From contig JAHDVF020001350.1 of the NCBI GenBank assembly GCA_022606425.2, positions 1,240,001-1,304,000 of the forward strand: a stretch of 64,000 nt of DNA, in the 5' to 3' direction. Every line of letters begins with the position of its first letter. Position 1 is the stretch's first letter. Below the pieces are notes generated by a model that saw only the letters and a program-made list of their open reading frames with translations, was not told where the DNA came from and did no database searches. Both the position numbers and the translations under genes were made by a program. Below, one piece after another: positions 41,943 through 52,130 of the stretch. This DNA is from Lepidostoma basale. Lineage: Eukaryota; Arthropoda; Insecta; Trichoptera; Lepidostomatidae.

Positions 41943-42255
41943 TACTAACTAACCATACACCTGACACACGTCTCTAGCTTCCTCCATATTCATACATCGT
42001 AACATGCACGCTCGTCGATTTTTTCGACTTCGAATGGGGCCGTCTTTTAGTATTAATTTAATTTGGTTTGCTTTCCTTGGTCTTCCGCGGCTTCTGTTTT
42101 CACTCACACTGATTGGATACACCATTTTAACCATTTTTCTCTCGTCTATTCATTCTATATGTCCAAAGTATATCAGGGATCATTTTAAACTTTACATATA
42201 CGAGTAATGCAAACATCTGCCCATTTCTTTCTTATTTCGTCGTTTGGTATTCTAT
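41943..42255 (-). mobile_element. LINE-A3 3' end
   Basis: The minus strand encodes MVKMVYPISVSENRSRGRPR, then KANQIKLILKDGPIRSRKNR and RACMLRCMNMEEARDVCQ, with a short GTTA tail. An internal deletion removes the terminal SAYP block. Confidence 0.7.
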
Positions 42256-42341
42256 CAATTTAAAATTAATTTTTTAATAATTAATGTGTAGTTCAAACAT
42301 CGTCCCAAAGATACAACCTGTGCTACATAATACTTCTCTTT

Positions 42342-42708
42342 TTTTTTCCTCGGTCTTCCTCTATTTCTGGTTCCATTTACATCGTTAACTTATAATTTTT
42401 TTACCATTCTTTCTTCATTCATTCTTTCCATATGTCCAAACCATCTTAATGATCCTTTCATTATTTTGTTCATGACACCATCATTCGCACCGTATTCACT
42501 TCTTATATTTTCATTCGACACTCTATCATACACAGAGTATCCACACATTCGTCTAAGAGATCTCATTTCTACTGCATTTATTCTACTTTCATCCTTTATT
42601 TGCCAGTTCCATGCTTCGCTTCCATACATAAGGGTCGGTAGAAGAACACCATTGTGCACTGCCATTTTAGCTTTTTTGGATAGGTTTTTGTTTGCGATGA
42701 CAACTTTT
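42342..42708 (-). mobile_element. LINE-A1 internal fragment
   Basis: The minus strand encodes MAVHNGVLLPTLMYGSEAWN, MRSLRRMCGYSVYDRVSNEN, GVMNKIMKGSLRWFGHMERM and ends at GRPRK. Nearly identical to the 21-kb copy. Confidence 0.8.
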
Positions 42709-42769
42709 GGATAGTTAGTTTTTAGTATTATATTATATGATACTTATTATTTTATATGATTATGTTTTT

Positions 42770-42925
42770 ATTTTTTGAGACAGCTGTTTCGTCAACCGAT
42801 GTAGGCACCATCAGGTGTTACAATGATTTTTTCATTTAAAAATGCGAATTTATTTATGCGAAAAACAATTGTGATACAATAACAGCGTTTTAAATTTTAC
42901 CAGTAAATAATATTATTTTTTTGTT
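42770..42925 (-). repeat. P1 repeat
   Basis: The minus strand of 42779-42814 reads CTGATGG, T, stem GCCTAC/GTTGAC (imperfect), GAAA, CAGCTG, TC. The tail module is weak. Confidence 0.55.
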
Positions 42926-43259
42926 ATTTAAATGGAGGGTTGTTTGTAAGGAGTATTATGCTAAAAGGTTTTCAGGAAGTCGATAACAGAAAGTTATGTA
43001 AAAAGGAAAAGTTTATTCAGCTGTAATTCCACGGGGTTGTAATTTATTTGATCTCAGAATAATACGTTCTTGAATTTGAAATAAAATTACTTTATTAAAA
43101 TTATGTTGTAACAGATTTTTAATGAGCACGTGGCTTATACAACTGTTAACAGAGTATACCCAATGAACATAATGAATGTTTTATCTTTGTCTTAACTTTG
43201 TAACACCGTTTTGTGTCCAAATGAGTCGCCTAAATGTTTTTCGTTTATTATGTCTCATT
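42926..43259. other. no recognised feature
   Basis: Unassigned AT-rich sequence. Confidence 0.4.
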
Positions 43260-44185
43260 TGCGATGGTATTTGAAAAGGAAGAATGTATAACAGATTGTG
43301 ACATAAGTGCGAACGGAGAAATTAGAACAAGTTACCGAAATTGTCTACCTAGGAAGCATGCTTACAAGAGATGGAAAAATGGAGAAAGATATCGGAAGAA
43401 GAGTTGGAGCTGGAAACAAAATAAATGGTGCACTAGGGTCAATTAGAAGGATGTGCGGAAAAACAATGTATGATAGAATATCTAATGATGAAGTAAGAAA
43501 GGAATGTAAAGCGGATGAATGCATGATAAATAAAATCAAGAAAGGGTCACTAAGATGGTTTGGACATATGGAACGAATGGATGAGGGAAGGATGGTAAAA
43601 AATATATACACTAGTAGTGTGAATGGAACCAGAAGTCGAAGAAGACCAAGGAAGACATGGCATGACCAAATTAATCAATTACTGAAAGGCGGCCATGTTC
43701 GAAGTAGGAACAATCGACGAGCGCGCATGTCACGATGTGTGAATGTAGAAGAGGCGCAAGAGTTATGTCAGGATAGCCACATTGTACTATCCTGGCAGAA
43801 CCTTTCAGTAATTGAATAATTTGGTCAAGCCATGTGTTCCTTGGCTTTCCTCGATTTATTTTCAAACTCATACTACTTGTATATATATTTTTGTATATAT
43901 ATGTATATATATTTCTTCCCTCATCCGTTCGTTCCAAATGTCCAAACCATCTTAGTGACCCTTTATTAAATTTATTTATCACGCATTCATTCGCCCTACA
44001 TTCCTTACTGACTTCATCATTAGATATTATATCATATATTGTTTTCCGCACATTATTCTTTGTGACCTCATTTCTAAGGCATTTTTCTTACTTTCACCCT
44101 TCTTCTGCCAACTCCAAGCTTCACTTCCATACATAAGGGTCGGAACTAGAACTCCATTGTGCACTGCCTTGCCAGTTTGATTATA
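43260..44185. mobile_element. two LINE-A3 copies meeting head-on
   Basis: 43260-43790 (plus) encodes VFEKEECITDCDISANGEKL, EIVYLGSMLTRDGKMEKD, an internal deletion, then RRMCGKTMYDRISNDEVRKE, FGHMERMDEGRMVKNIYTSS and [20 protein letters not shown] up to LCQD. 43791-44185 (minus) is a second copy, ending toward the first. At the join, CAGGATAG and CTATCCTG form a small palindrome (about 43770-43796). Both overlap in content, so they are separate copies. Confidence 0.8.
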
Positions 44186-44199
44186 AACAATTATATTTT

Positions 44200-44395
44200 A
44201 ATTAATACGAATGAAAACGTCAGTTTTCTAGTAGTTTTATTATATTTTATGGGTATGACATGTTTCGCCTTTCTAAGGCATTATCAAATGTCATTCCCAT
44301 AAAATATAATATAACTTCTATAAAACTGACGTTTTCATTCGTATTAATTATTTAATATGGAGTTTTACATCATTGTTCAAGAAAAAATAAATAAT
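44200..44395. repeat. P5 fold-back element, most complete
   Basis: Outer arms TAATACGAATGAAAACGTCA and TGACGTTTTCATTCGTATTA are exact complements. The minus strand of 44257-44287 carries TTGATAA, T, stem GCCTT/AAGGC with loop AGA, GAAA, CATG, TC. Beyond the right arm, a GGAGTTTTACATCATTGTTC segment is shared with the flank at 34.61 kb. Confidence 0.75.
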
Positions 44396-44404
44396 TATAT
44401 TTTA

Positions 44405-44855
44405 TTATAATGTATGGAAGCGAAGCATGGAACTGGCAGTAGAAGGATTAGAGCAGAATAAATGCGGTAGAGATGAGGTCCCAAAGACTTATGTGTGGTA
44501 GAACGATATACGACAGAATCCCAAATGCTGATATAAGAAAGGAATGTAGAGCGGAAGAAGGTATTATGAACAAAATTATTAAAGGATCTGACATATGGAA
44601 CGCATGGATGGTTAAGAAAGTATACGTTAATGATGTAAATGGGGTACGAAGTCGAGGCAGACCGAGGAAAACATGGCATGATCAAAATAATCAAATTTTA
44701 AAGGTTGGTCATGTTAGAAGTCGGAGGAATCGACGTGCGTGTATGACTCGTTGAATGAATGTGGAGGAAGCTAGAGAGGTTTGCCAGGATGGATTAGTGT
44801 GGCAGTCCATTCTCTCTGCTGACCCCTGCGGAGAAACGATGGTTTGTTTGTTTTG
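44405..44855 (+). mobile_element. LINE-A2 3' fragment with TTTG tail
   Basis: Encodes MYGSEAWNW, LMCGRTIYDRIPNADIRKEC, RAEEGIMNKIIKGS, VYVNDVNGVRSRGRPRKTWH and the NRRACMTR block, with the WFGHM motif damaged by a deletion. The tail is (TTTG)n. Confidence 0.8.
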
Positions 44856-45204
44856 TTTGTTTTATTATAAATATGTTGTTAAGTGAAGCCACTGAGGTGA
44901 TTAATTTATTAAAATGGCGATTTGTAAACAAATTTATTATAGTTGTTTTTATGGGTTTTATGTGTTATTTTAGTTTTATATGCGAGCGACTGTGCAGTTT
45001 AACAAATGTTTTATTCTGAAATCGTGTCATCACGCACTACATTCTCTGCCGAAATATTTTTTTAAGAAATAGTGTTATGGCGATGAGATAACCCGTCGCG
45101 TCGCCGGCATTCATCGCAAGGTGATTAAATCCCACCTGGTGCTGGTTGGCTCTGTTCTCTGTCATCCACCAGGTCGATAGAGATGTCCCAACACATAATT
45201 ACAC
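44856..45204. other. no recognised feature
   Basis: GGCGATGAGATAACCCGTCG near 45077 slightly resembles the SINE-L body; otherwise unassigned. Confidence 0.35.
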
Positions 45205-46085
45205 AAGGATTGATTGTATCTCAATAGAGACGAAGATGTAAATTGTTTTTTGGAAACTAGGGATGTGCGATCCGCTCACCAGTTAACTCAAAGAGTCGAC
45301 TCACTTTGGTGAGCGAGTGAGCGACGATTCATAAAAAAAGAGCGGTAGCTCAATGATCCGCTGGGTGAATCATAAATTATTGCAAAAGAGTCGACTCTTT
45401 TTAGTGAGTTCTTTAAGAGATCTGAGGTGAACGTTTCCGCTCAGCAAAGTGAGCTGACTCTTCTTAATAATTTATGGTTCACAATTGAGTCGTTTGTTAA
45501 AAAAATCGTTTTTAAAATTGGGGGAGAGAAAACATTGGCGACCTTTTTTTTTAGCTCATTGACTAAAAATTAAAAAAAAAAGGTCACCAATAATTTTTTG
45601 GGACGATGAGCAAAAAAAAATGTCACTAGTAATTTCAAACTTTGCAGAAATTCATTTTTAACAAACGACTCAAAATGGTGAACCATGAATTATTTAAAAG
45701 AGTCAGCTCACTTTGCTGAGCGGAACCGTTCAGCTCAGATCCCTTAAGTGATTCATTTTGCCCATCCCTAATAAGGATTGATTGTATCTCAATAGTGACG
45801 AAGTTGTAAATTGTTTTCTGGGAACAGAATATGGTGGCCGAGGCGCTTACAGGACTTATGACCTGTCATTGGTTAGGTTAAGTGATCGCTTTATGTTAAC
45901 AACATCTCCCATTTCGCACTTCTTACGACCACCACGTCTGACAATTTTTTTGGAAGTTGTATGTATGCCAATATGTTGCACCACACTTTACATGTTTTTA
46001 GTTCAATCTACACTAGCGCCATCTATTAAGAAACGGTGTAAGCATTAAGCAGAAAATAATTTTTAATGCAATGTGAAAGGTTACA
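45205..46085 (+). repeat. R400 repeat with duplicated head around a hAT-like insert
   Basis: The head AGGATTGATTGTATCTCAAT through AATTGTTTTTTGGAAAC occurs at 45205-45254 and again at 45775-45826, and only the second continues through the whole R400 to GCAATGTGAAAGG. A fold-back element fills the gap. Confidence 0.75.
45255..45771. mobile_element. hAT-like fold-back element
   Basis: Ends TAGGGATGTGCG and GCCCATCCCTA fit short hAT termini. Long internal arms (about 45400-45520 and 45655-45760) contain matching blocks such as AGTGAGCTGACTCTT and AGAGTCAGCTCACTT. No transposase. A clean 8-bp duplication was not found. Confidence 0.65.
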
Positions 46086-46309
46086 TTTGCTAGACAGACA
46101 TTTGCTGTCTAACACATTATTACATTTTTAAAAGTTTTATCCCGAAAAAGTATTAAAGTATTCAAAAAAGTCAGAAATAATACAGATTACGTCAACCCCT
46201 CTTATTCGCTTGATTTTGCAATTAATGAAGTTACAGAATAACGTTACGTATTAACGTGAACGTTATTCTATAATCTCATTAATTGCCAAATCAAGCGGAT
46301 GAATCGGAT

Positions 46310-47410
46310 AGAAATCATGACAGTCTGTAACATTAGCGTGTAAGGTGAAAATTTGGAGCAAGTAGATGAGTTCGTGTATTTGGGTAGTATATTAACATTC
46401 ACAATGTCACAAAAAAGTGCCAACAAGCTAAGAGTCACTCAGAGAGCAATCGAGAGAGCCATGTTGGGTATCAGTTTACGGGACAGACTCAGAAATGAGG
46501 ACATAAGAGTCAGGACAAAGGTTTCCGATGTCATCAAGATGGCTGCAACCCTCAATTGGCGATGGGCGGGACACTACGCTCGCGATCCAGATGAAAAGTG
46601 GACAAGGCGACTGCCGTGCTGGTGGCCAAGAACGGCAAAGCGTGGAGTTGGGCGCCCACAGTTGCGTTGGCGCGACGATGTCCGGAGAAGTGCGGGAAGT
46701 GCCTGGATGCGGATCGCTCAGGATAGAAGAGAATGGAAAATGCGAGAGGAGGCCTACGTCCAGGAGTGGACGGTCAATACAGGCTGAAGAAGAAGAAGAA
46801 GAATTAACAAAATATGGGCGAATGGAGAGGGATATTGAAAAAAAGGTTGGGGCAGGCAACAGAGTGAATGGTGCACTTAAAGTTGTCATCGCAAACAAAA
46901 ACCTAACCTAAAAAGCTAAAATGTAGTGCACAATGGTGTTCTTGTACCGACCCTTGTATGGAAGCGAAGCATTTAACTGGCAAACGAAGGATAAAAGTAG
47001 AATAAATGCAGTAGAAATGAGATCTCTTAGACGAATGTGTGAATACTCTGTGTATGATCGAATGAAAATATAAGAAGTGAATGCGGTGCGAATGATGGTG
47101 TTATGAACAAAATAATGAAAGGATCATTAAGACGGTTTGGACACATGGAAAGAAAGAAATGTAAAAAAGTATATATTAACGATGTAAATGGAACTAGAAA
47201 TAGAGGAAGACCGTGGAAAACGTGGCACGATCAAATAAATCAAAATTTTAATGACGGCCACGTGAGGAGTCAGAGAAATCGACGCGCGTGCATGACGTGC
47301 GATGTGTGAACGTTGAGGAAGTGAGAGAAATATGTCAGGATAGAAAAGTGTGGCAGTCCATTCCTTCTGCCTACCCCTTCGGGGAGACGGCGTGATGGTT
47401 AATTAGTTCA
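46310..47410 (+). mobile_element. LINE-A1 3' fragment split by RTE-C
   Basis: 46310-46397 encodes ENLEQVDEFVYLGSIL; 46804-47410 resumes with GRMERDIEKKVGAGNRVNGA, MNKIMKGSLRRFGHME, VNGTRNRGRPWKTWHDQ and the protein end, with a short GTTA tail. TTAACA at 46392-46397 and 46804-46809 is the target duplication. Confidence 0.82.
46398..46803 (+). mobile_element. RTE-C LINE 3' end nested in LINE-A1
   Basis: Open for about 130 residues: [80 protein letters not shown] and EEAYVQEWTVNTG, then TGA and (GAA)n. The reading frame is intact but covers only the C-terminus. Confidence 0.85.
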
Positions 47411-47964
47411 GAATAACGTTATTATAGTATTTACGTTAAAAAAATATATCTGAATTCTAATTTGAAAAACATGTTAATGATTTGAAAATTTTCAATGGTA
47501 TCATTTTTGGTTTTGGATATTTTGTTTATGTAGAGTGTAGCGTACGACAAAAATATAAACAAGTATACGAAATTCAAATATTGTCAAACGTGTAAAAAAA
47601 TGCGGAAATCAACGGGAAACTACCACATTAAAGGCCTAAGTGGCTTCCCATGAACCAGCGAAAATCTTGCACTTTAATGCAAAATACTCGTTATCCCTAG
47701 AATTGAAATTAAAGACAAAGTATTTTTATTGTTTTTTAAACACTGGCGGAAATTGATATTGTATGTAGTGTAAACTGCTAATAAACGGCTGAACTGATTT
47801 TGATGAAATTTTTTGTGTGTGTTTGAGTGGGTCCCTGGATGGTTTAGATTTACAATTGAATTCTGGGAAGATCGTGAATAATTAACCCTCTGAAAATAAT
47901 TCAAATTTATATTTGTTTACAATAGATGGCGTTGATTTCGAATTCTGTGTTTCAAGACTTCCAG
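47411..47964. other. mostly unassigned, one Helitron/MITE-like phrase
   Basis: CGGCTGAACTGATTTTGATG near 47785 resembles a phrase common in insect Helitron-derived repeats; no ends could be drawn. Confidence 0.3.
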
Positions 47965-48620
47965 GGAAAATTATGTACTCTCAGCTGACCCAAGGGAAAC
48001 GTTCACACGGTGATCAGAGGAAACGCTTCAAGGACTTCCTAAAAGCAAACCTCGATTGTGATTGCTGAAAGGGGCCATAGATTATTTTATCTCCCACGAT
48101 GCAGAACCAACCTGCCAATGATTATGCCGGTAGGAAAGGCAATATCTTTGCTTAATCATATCACCTCGGAGTTTGACATATTTTGTGAAAGTTTGGCTCA
48201 TCTGAGGGAAGTACTATCTTTATTATAATCGTATGGTATATTTATTTTATTAATTTGTCATGCATCTTATGCTTCTCGCTCTTTTTATTAATCTATTATG
48301 TATTAATTATTATTGTGTATCTCTAACTTGTATCTTTAGTGTATTGGGAAAAAAATTCTGTAATGCTTTAGATATGTTTAAAATAAATAAATGAAATGAA
48401 AAAGGCAGATCTTGGTGGAGAATAACAGCACATAAAGGCACGCAGGACTTCGCAGGAGCACAGCGTAGAGACGACGCTGCATAAAGGAGGAGTAGGAGGA
48501 AGAGAAGACTATCAGGAGACGGTGACGGTTGTACTACCAGCGCCTTCCCCTGCCCCAGAACAACCGTGAAGGACAGTCTTCCTCAGACCCGAGTGACAGC
48601 CGATTACGATGACAAAGACA
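47965..48620 (+). mobile_element. unassigned LINE 3' fragment split by CR1-2
   Basis: LTQGKRSHGDQRKRFKDFLK and ANLDCDC at 47980-48065 match the GKRSxGGQKKRxKDxLK block found in many animal LINEs. 48405-48620 continues with RSWWRITAHKGTQDFAGAQR-like sequence. Confidence 0.5.
48070..48404 (+). mobile_element. CR1-2 LINE 3' end
   Basis: Encodes RLFYLPRCRTNLPMIMPVGK, AISLLNHITSEFDIFCESLA and a TAA, then an AT-rich 3' region ending in AAATAAATAAATGAAATG. Closely matches the 2-kb copy. Confidence 0.75.
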
Positions 48621-48954
48621 GTATTTTCATGATTAAGAATAAAAAAAAACTTTTTTATTGTTGTATTACATTTATATTAATAAACTAAAACAAAAGTTAA
48701 TACGTTGTTTGATAACATTATAAAATAATTTAGAACTGTAGCAGAATTAAATAGAACTAACATGGCCTTGTTAAACATACTTAATTTAATATAAAAGCAG
48801 ATATTATATTATGTGAAATTACCTGCCTGGGGATAGTAGTTATAAAGGGATTTACAAGAAGAGCGCAAGATTTGGAATATAAAGCTTTGATTCTGTATGT
48901 ATGTGTCTGTTATAAGCTTAACTCCAATACTGACATGACAAATTAAACAAATTT
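48621..48954. other. no recognised feature
   Basis: Unassigned AT-rich sequence. Confidence 0.4.
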
Positions 48955-49300
48955 TAAAGGATTAATTTTATCTCCATAGAGAAGAAGATGCAAACTGGAA
49001 ACTGAATATGGTGATCGAGGTGTTTACAGGACTTATGACCTGTCATTGGTTGGGTTAAGCGCACGCTTTATGTAATTACAACATTCCCCATTCCACCTTT
49101 CATATGACCACCATGTCTGACTTTTTTGGAAGTTGTATATATGTTAATATCCAACACCACAATTCACATGTCAGTTTCAATCTACAGACCAGCGCCATCT
49201 ATGAAGATTAGATTTAAGCATTAAGCAGAAGATCTTTATAACGCAATGTGAAAGGCTACCGCCATTAACGCACTGCTAGATAACGCCTGGAAATGTCACT
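48955..49300 (+). repeat. R400 repeat, near full length
   Basis: From GGATTAATTTTATCTCCATA to the terminal ACGCACTGCTAGATAACGCC. Shares the GCGCACGCTT centre with 38.5 kb. Confidence 0.75.
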
Positions 49301-49376
49301 CCAATTTATATGCTAACTTGGACCATTTTTTGTTTTATACAACCATATTGTATAAAAATTATATATAAGTTGTATA

Positions 49377-49515
49377 AAACAAATTTTAAATGTTGGCCAA
49401 GGTACAAGTCGAAAAAGTCGACGTGCGTGTATGACTCGCTGTTATGTGGCGGTCTATCCTCTCTGCCAATCCCTCCAGGGAAACCGCAAGGTGTGTTTTT
49501 ATTGTTGTTGTAACA
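49377..49515 (+). mobile_element. LINE-A2 3' end with TTG tail
   Basis: ILNVGQ-like start, SRKSRRACMTRC, then a deletion and the protein end, with (TTG) tail at 49500-49511. Confidence 0.65.
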
Positions 49516-49559
49516 CCCTATATACCAAATATTATTGTATATTATATATATGTATAATA

Positions 49560-50512
49560 CAGGATGTTTTTTTAGAGGTATACAATACGTATTCAAAATG
49601 AAAAAAACACATTAAAATAATGTTAATGTAAATGATATTGGCTTTATTTAATAGATAATTTTATGCCATTATTGTGTAAATATGATTTTGGGCATATGAG
49701 CGCCACGGCTAGCTCAAATAAAGCGCAATCGTGAAGTCCAATTATCGACAATTTTCGTCTTTGTGGATGCGTATTATCCACTAGAGTGTACGTGGTGCGA
49801 AAACGATCCATGGTCTTCCGAATAACTTGCTCGGATGGACGATGTGTCGACCGTAAAATGGACATAGTGCACGATAAGTTCGGCGAACCGAACCATGATT
49901 TTCAAAATAAATGTGCACAATTGGAAAGCACTGTTCTCACGTCAGTCTATTCACGGTAAAATGGCAAAACGTACGGACTGCAAATCAATTTTCAACTGTC
50001 CAAATTGACAGTCTGTAAATACAAATTTTTCCAGTTTAAAAACCAAACCTGTCACCATCCATTCGGGCTACATGGTCCCTCCAGTATCTTCTTCTGGATC
50101 TACTCCACTGAACGATATCCTCTATTTCGCAAGTTTTTCTTATATCTACGTTGCGGACACGATCTCGGAGGGTTTTTCCAGTGATTGATCTTAGGACCTT
50201 CATCTCCGATGTTCTTAGTAGTCCCTTGGTTCGCACAGTGTCAGCCCGCGTCTCTACAGCGTACGTCATGATAGGTCGCACGCATGTTTTATATACACGC
50301 CCGAATGGATGGTGACAGACTTGCATATACAGCCGCTTATGAAATCCCCTCCGGACACCGTCCATCTGGAAGACCGCCTAAGAGATGGAGGGACAGCTGG
50401 ATCTCATCATCCGACGAGACATGATTTCTGTGTCACAGATCGTCAGATCTATTAAAAGAAGAAGAAGAAGAAGAAGAAGAAAAACCAAACCTCTAAAAAA
50501 ACACCCTATTTA
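49560..50512 (-). mobile_element. Tc1-like deletion derivative carrying an RTE-B insertion
   Basis: Same family as 34.1 kb, minus strand: CCTCTAAAAAAACACCC at the right end and GGATGTTTTTTTAGAGG at the left. It encodes a decayed HTH region (RPSEQVIRKTMDRFRTTYTL, VDNTHPQRRKLSIIGLHDCA). The DDE domain is absent. Confidence 0.75.
50051..50480. mobile_element. RTE-B LINE insertion with 5' inversion
   Basis: AAAACCAAACCT flanks the insert at 50039-50050 and 50481-50492. The left part (50049-50302) is minus strand: RVYKTCVRPIMTYAVETRAD, TVRTKGLLRTSEMKVL, GKTLRDRVRNVDIRKTCEIE and ARMDGDR. The right part (50303-50480) is plus strand and continues the same protein: RMDGDRLAYTAAYEIPSGHR, PSGRPPKRWRDSWISSS and a (GAA)n tail. 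The break shares GAATGGATGGTGACAG in both parts. This is the structure expected from twin priming. Confidence 0.85.
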
Positions 50513-50785
50513 TAATACGAGTATATACGGTTTCTTAAGCATCACGGTTATGCCGTAACACATGCAACTCTTCCTATTAATTAAAATGAGAATTTAACGC
50601 CTTTCTGTTGAAAATAAAAGTGAAAATTTATAATCAGCATATCTAAATAGCAAGTGATTGGTGATTTTATTGTATTTAACAGTTACTAATCTCATGGACA
50701 CGCTAATTGCAAAATTATATATGTGATGTTCTGTAATAAATTTCAAAACTATTTTTATGTGCATATAATTTTTTTATGTCCGATA
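50513..50785. other. no recognised feature
   Basis: Unassigned AT-rich sequence. Confidence 0.4.
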
Positions 50786-50864
50786 CACCAACAACAAACC
50801 ATTACGCCGTTGGGGTAACCAGAGAGAATGGGCCGCTACACTACTCTATCCTGACACCTCTCTA

Positions 50865-51396
50865 CTAATGTGTTAAGGCAACAAGCCGCAACTTAGCTCA
50901 AAGCATTCTTATAACTGGCCATCATATACAATCACAGATTTTTCTCTATCTCTTTCCTTTACTGAGATATTCACTATCCCAATAGCCGCAAAATTGTATT
51001 AATTTGATACATGTTTTGGCAAAATGTATCATTTTAAGTTGCTGCTTTTTACCACGGCACAGCCAAAACTTGCGGCCTTTTGCTGCGACACAATATGTAT
51101 CCTGGCAAATGACAGCAACTTAAATTGCGGCCCATTACCAAATTATTTGTGCGACCGTCTAGCTAATATGTGGCGGCAAAACACATTTTCTTTAATAATA
51201 TGAAGCTTACTATACTTTTATGGCAAAAACACGCCTTAATCATTTCTAAGAACTGTATTCTTACTTTTAAAACTTAGTTTGCATAAGAAAACTTATTTTA
51301 AATTATAACATATATCAAAAAACAAAATAAAACTATAAACCCGTTTATCTCAAAACAACTATTTTTAACTTGCGGCTATTTGCCTTTACACATTAG
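50865..51396. mobile_element. MITE with ~30-bp terminal repeats and TCTA duplication
   Basis: Ends CTAATGTGTTAAGGCAAC and GCCTTTACACATTAG are inverted, with a further GCCGCAA/TTGCGGC block inside. TCTA at 50861-50864 and 51397-51400 flanks it, and removing the element restores the LINE-A sequence CTCTCTAGC. The interior repeats GCCGCAA-like and GGCAAA-like words several times. Superfamily not recognised. Confidence 0.85.
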
Positions 51397-51423
51397 TCTA
51401 GCTTCCTCCACATTCATAGCATA

Positions 51424-51672
51424 TGACGACCTTAGTGGCAAAGTGTCAAGAGCTACTACTGCCATACTGAAGGTTCCGGGTTCGATTCCCAGTGATGGCA
51501 GTGAAATTGTCACACTATCTTTGATCTGACGTAGAATTCAGGTGACAATAAAATGGCGATAGATTAGCTACCTATCACATGTTATGAGATTTAATATAAT
51601 TGCTAAAAAATAAATGGTATACAGTAATTGGGTTCTCATGACCTGTTGTATACAAAACGAAAAAAAAAACGA
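51424..51672 (+). mobile_element. SINE-T
   Basis: ACGACCTTAGTGGCAAAGTG head with decayed A box, B box GGTTCGATTCC at 51479-51489, body TGGCAGTGAAATTGTCACAC and ACAATAAAATGGCGATAGAT, end ACCTGTTGTATAC and an A run. It replaces part of the LINE-A2 copy. Confidence 0.85.
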
Positions 51673-52014
51673 TTCCTCCGCTAACTAACATGATCTGATG
51701 ACATGATGTTTTCCTCGGTCTACCTCGACTCCGTGTTCCATTTACATCGTTAACGTATACTTTCTTGACCATTATTTCTACATCCATGCGCTCCATATTT
51801 CCGAACCAACGCAGCAATCCTTTCATAAGTTTGTTCATAATACCTTCTTCCGCTCTACATTCCTTTCTTATATCAACATTTGAAATTCTGTCGTACATCG
51901 TTCTACCACACATACGTGTTATGTCCGATAATAATTTGCATAAATCAAAGATTGATTTATTTTATGTAAACTCATTGTATTTGAATTATATTTAAAATAT
52001 AATATTAAACAATG

Positions 52015-52130
52015 GTGTAAGGCTACATACATGTATAAAATAATTAATATGAATGAAAATGTCTGTTTAATATAAAAAAAATTTTTTTTTTGGGGAAATT
52101 GCATGTTTTGCCTTGCTTAAACATTTTGAA
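52015..52130 (-). repeat. P5 remnant
   Basis: AATATGAATGAAAATGTCTG then GCATGTTTTGCCTTGCTTAA keep the outline of P5 without a readable motif. Confidence 0.4.

Larger units (their letters stand above)
50788..51915 (-). mobile_element. LINE-A2 copy carrying a MITE and a SINE-T
   Basis: Minus-strand pieces at 50788-50864 (tail CAACAACAAACC and protein end), 51401-51420 and 51680-51915 (MCGRTMYDRISNVDIRKECR, MKGLLRWFGNMERMDVEIMV, GRPRKT). The gaps hold the 532-bp MITE and a SINE-T. Confidence 0.8.
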
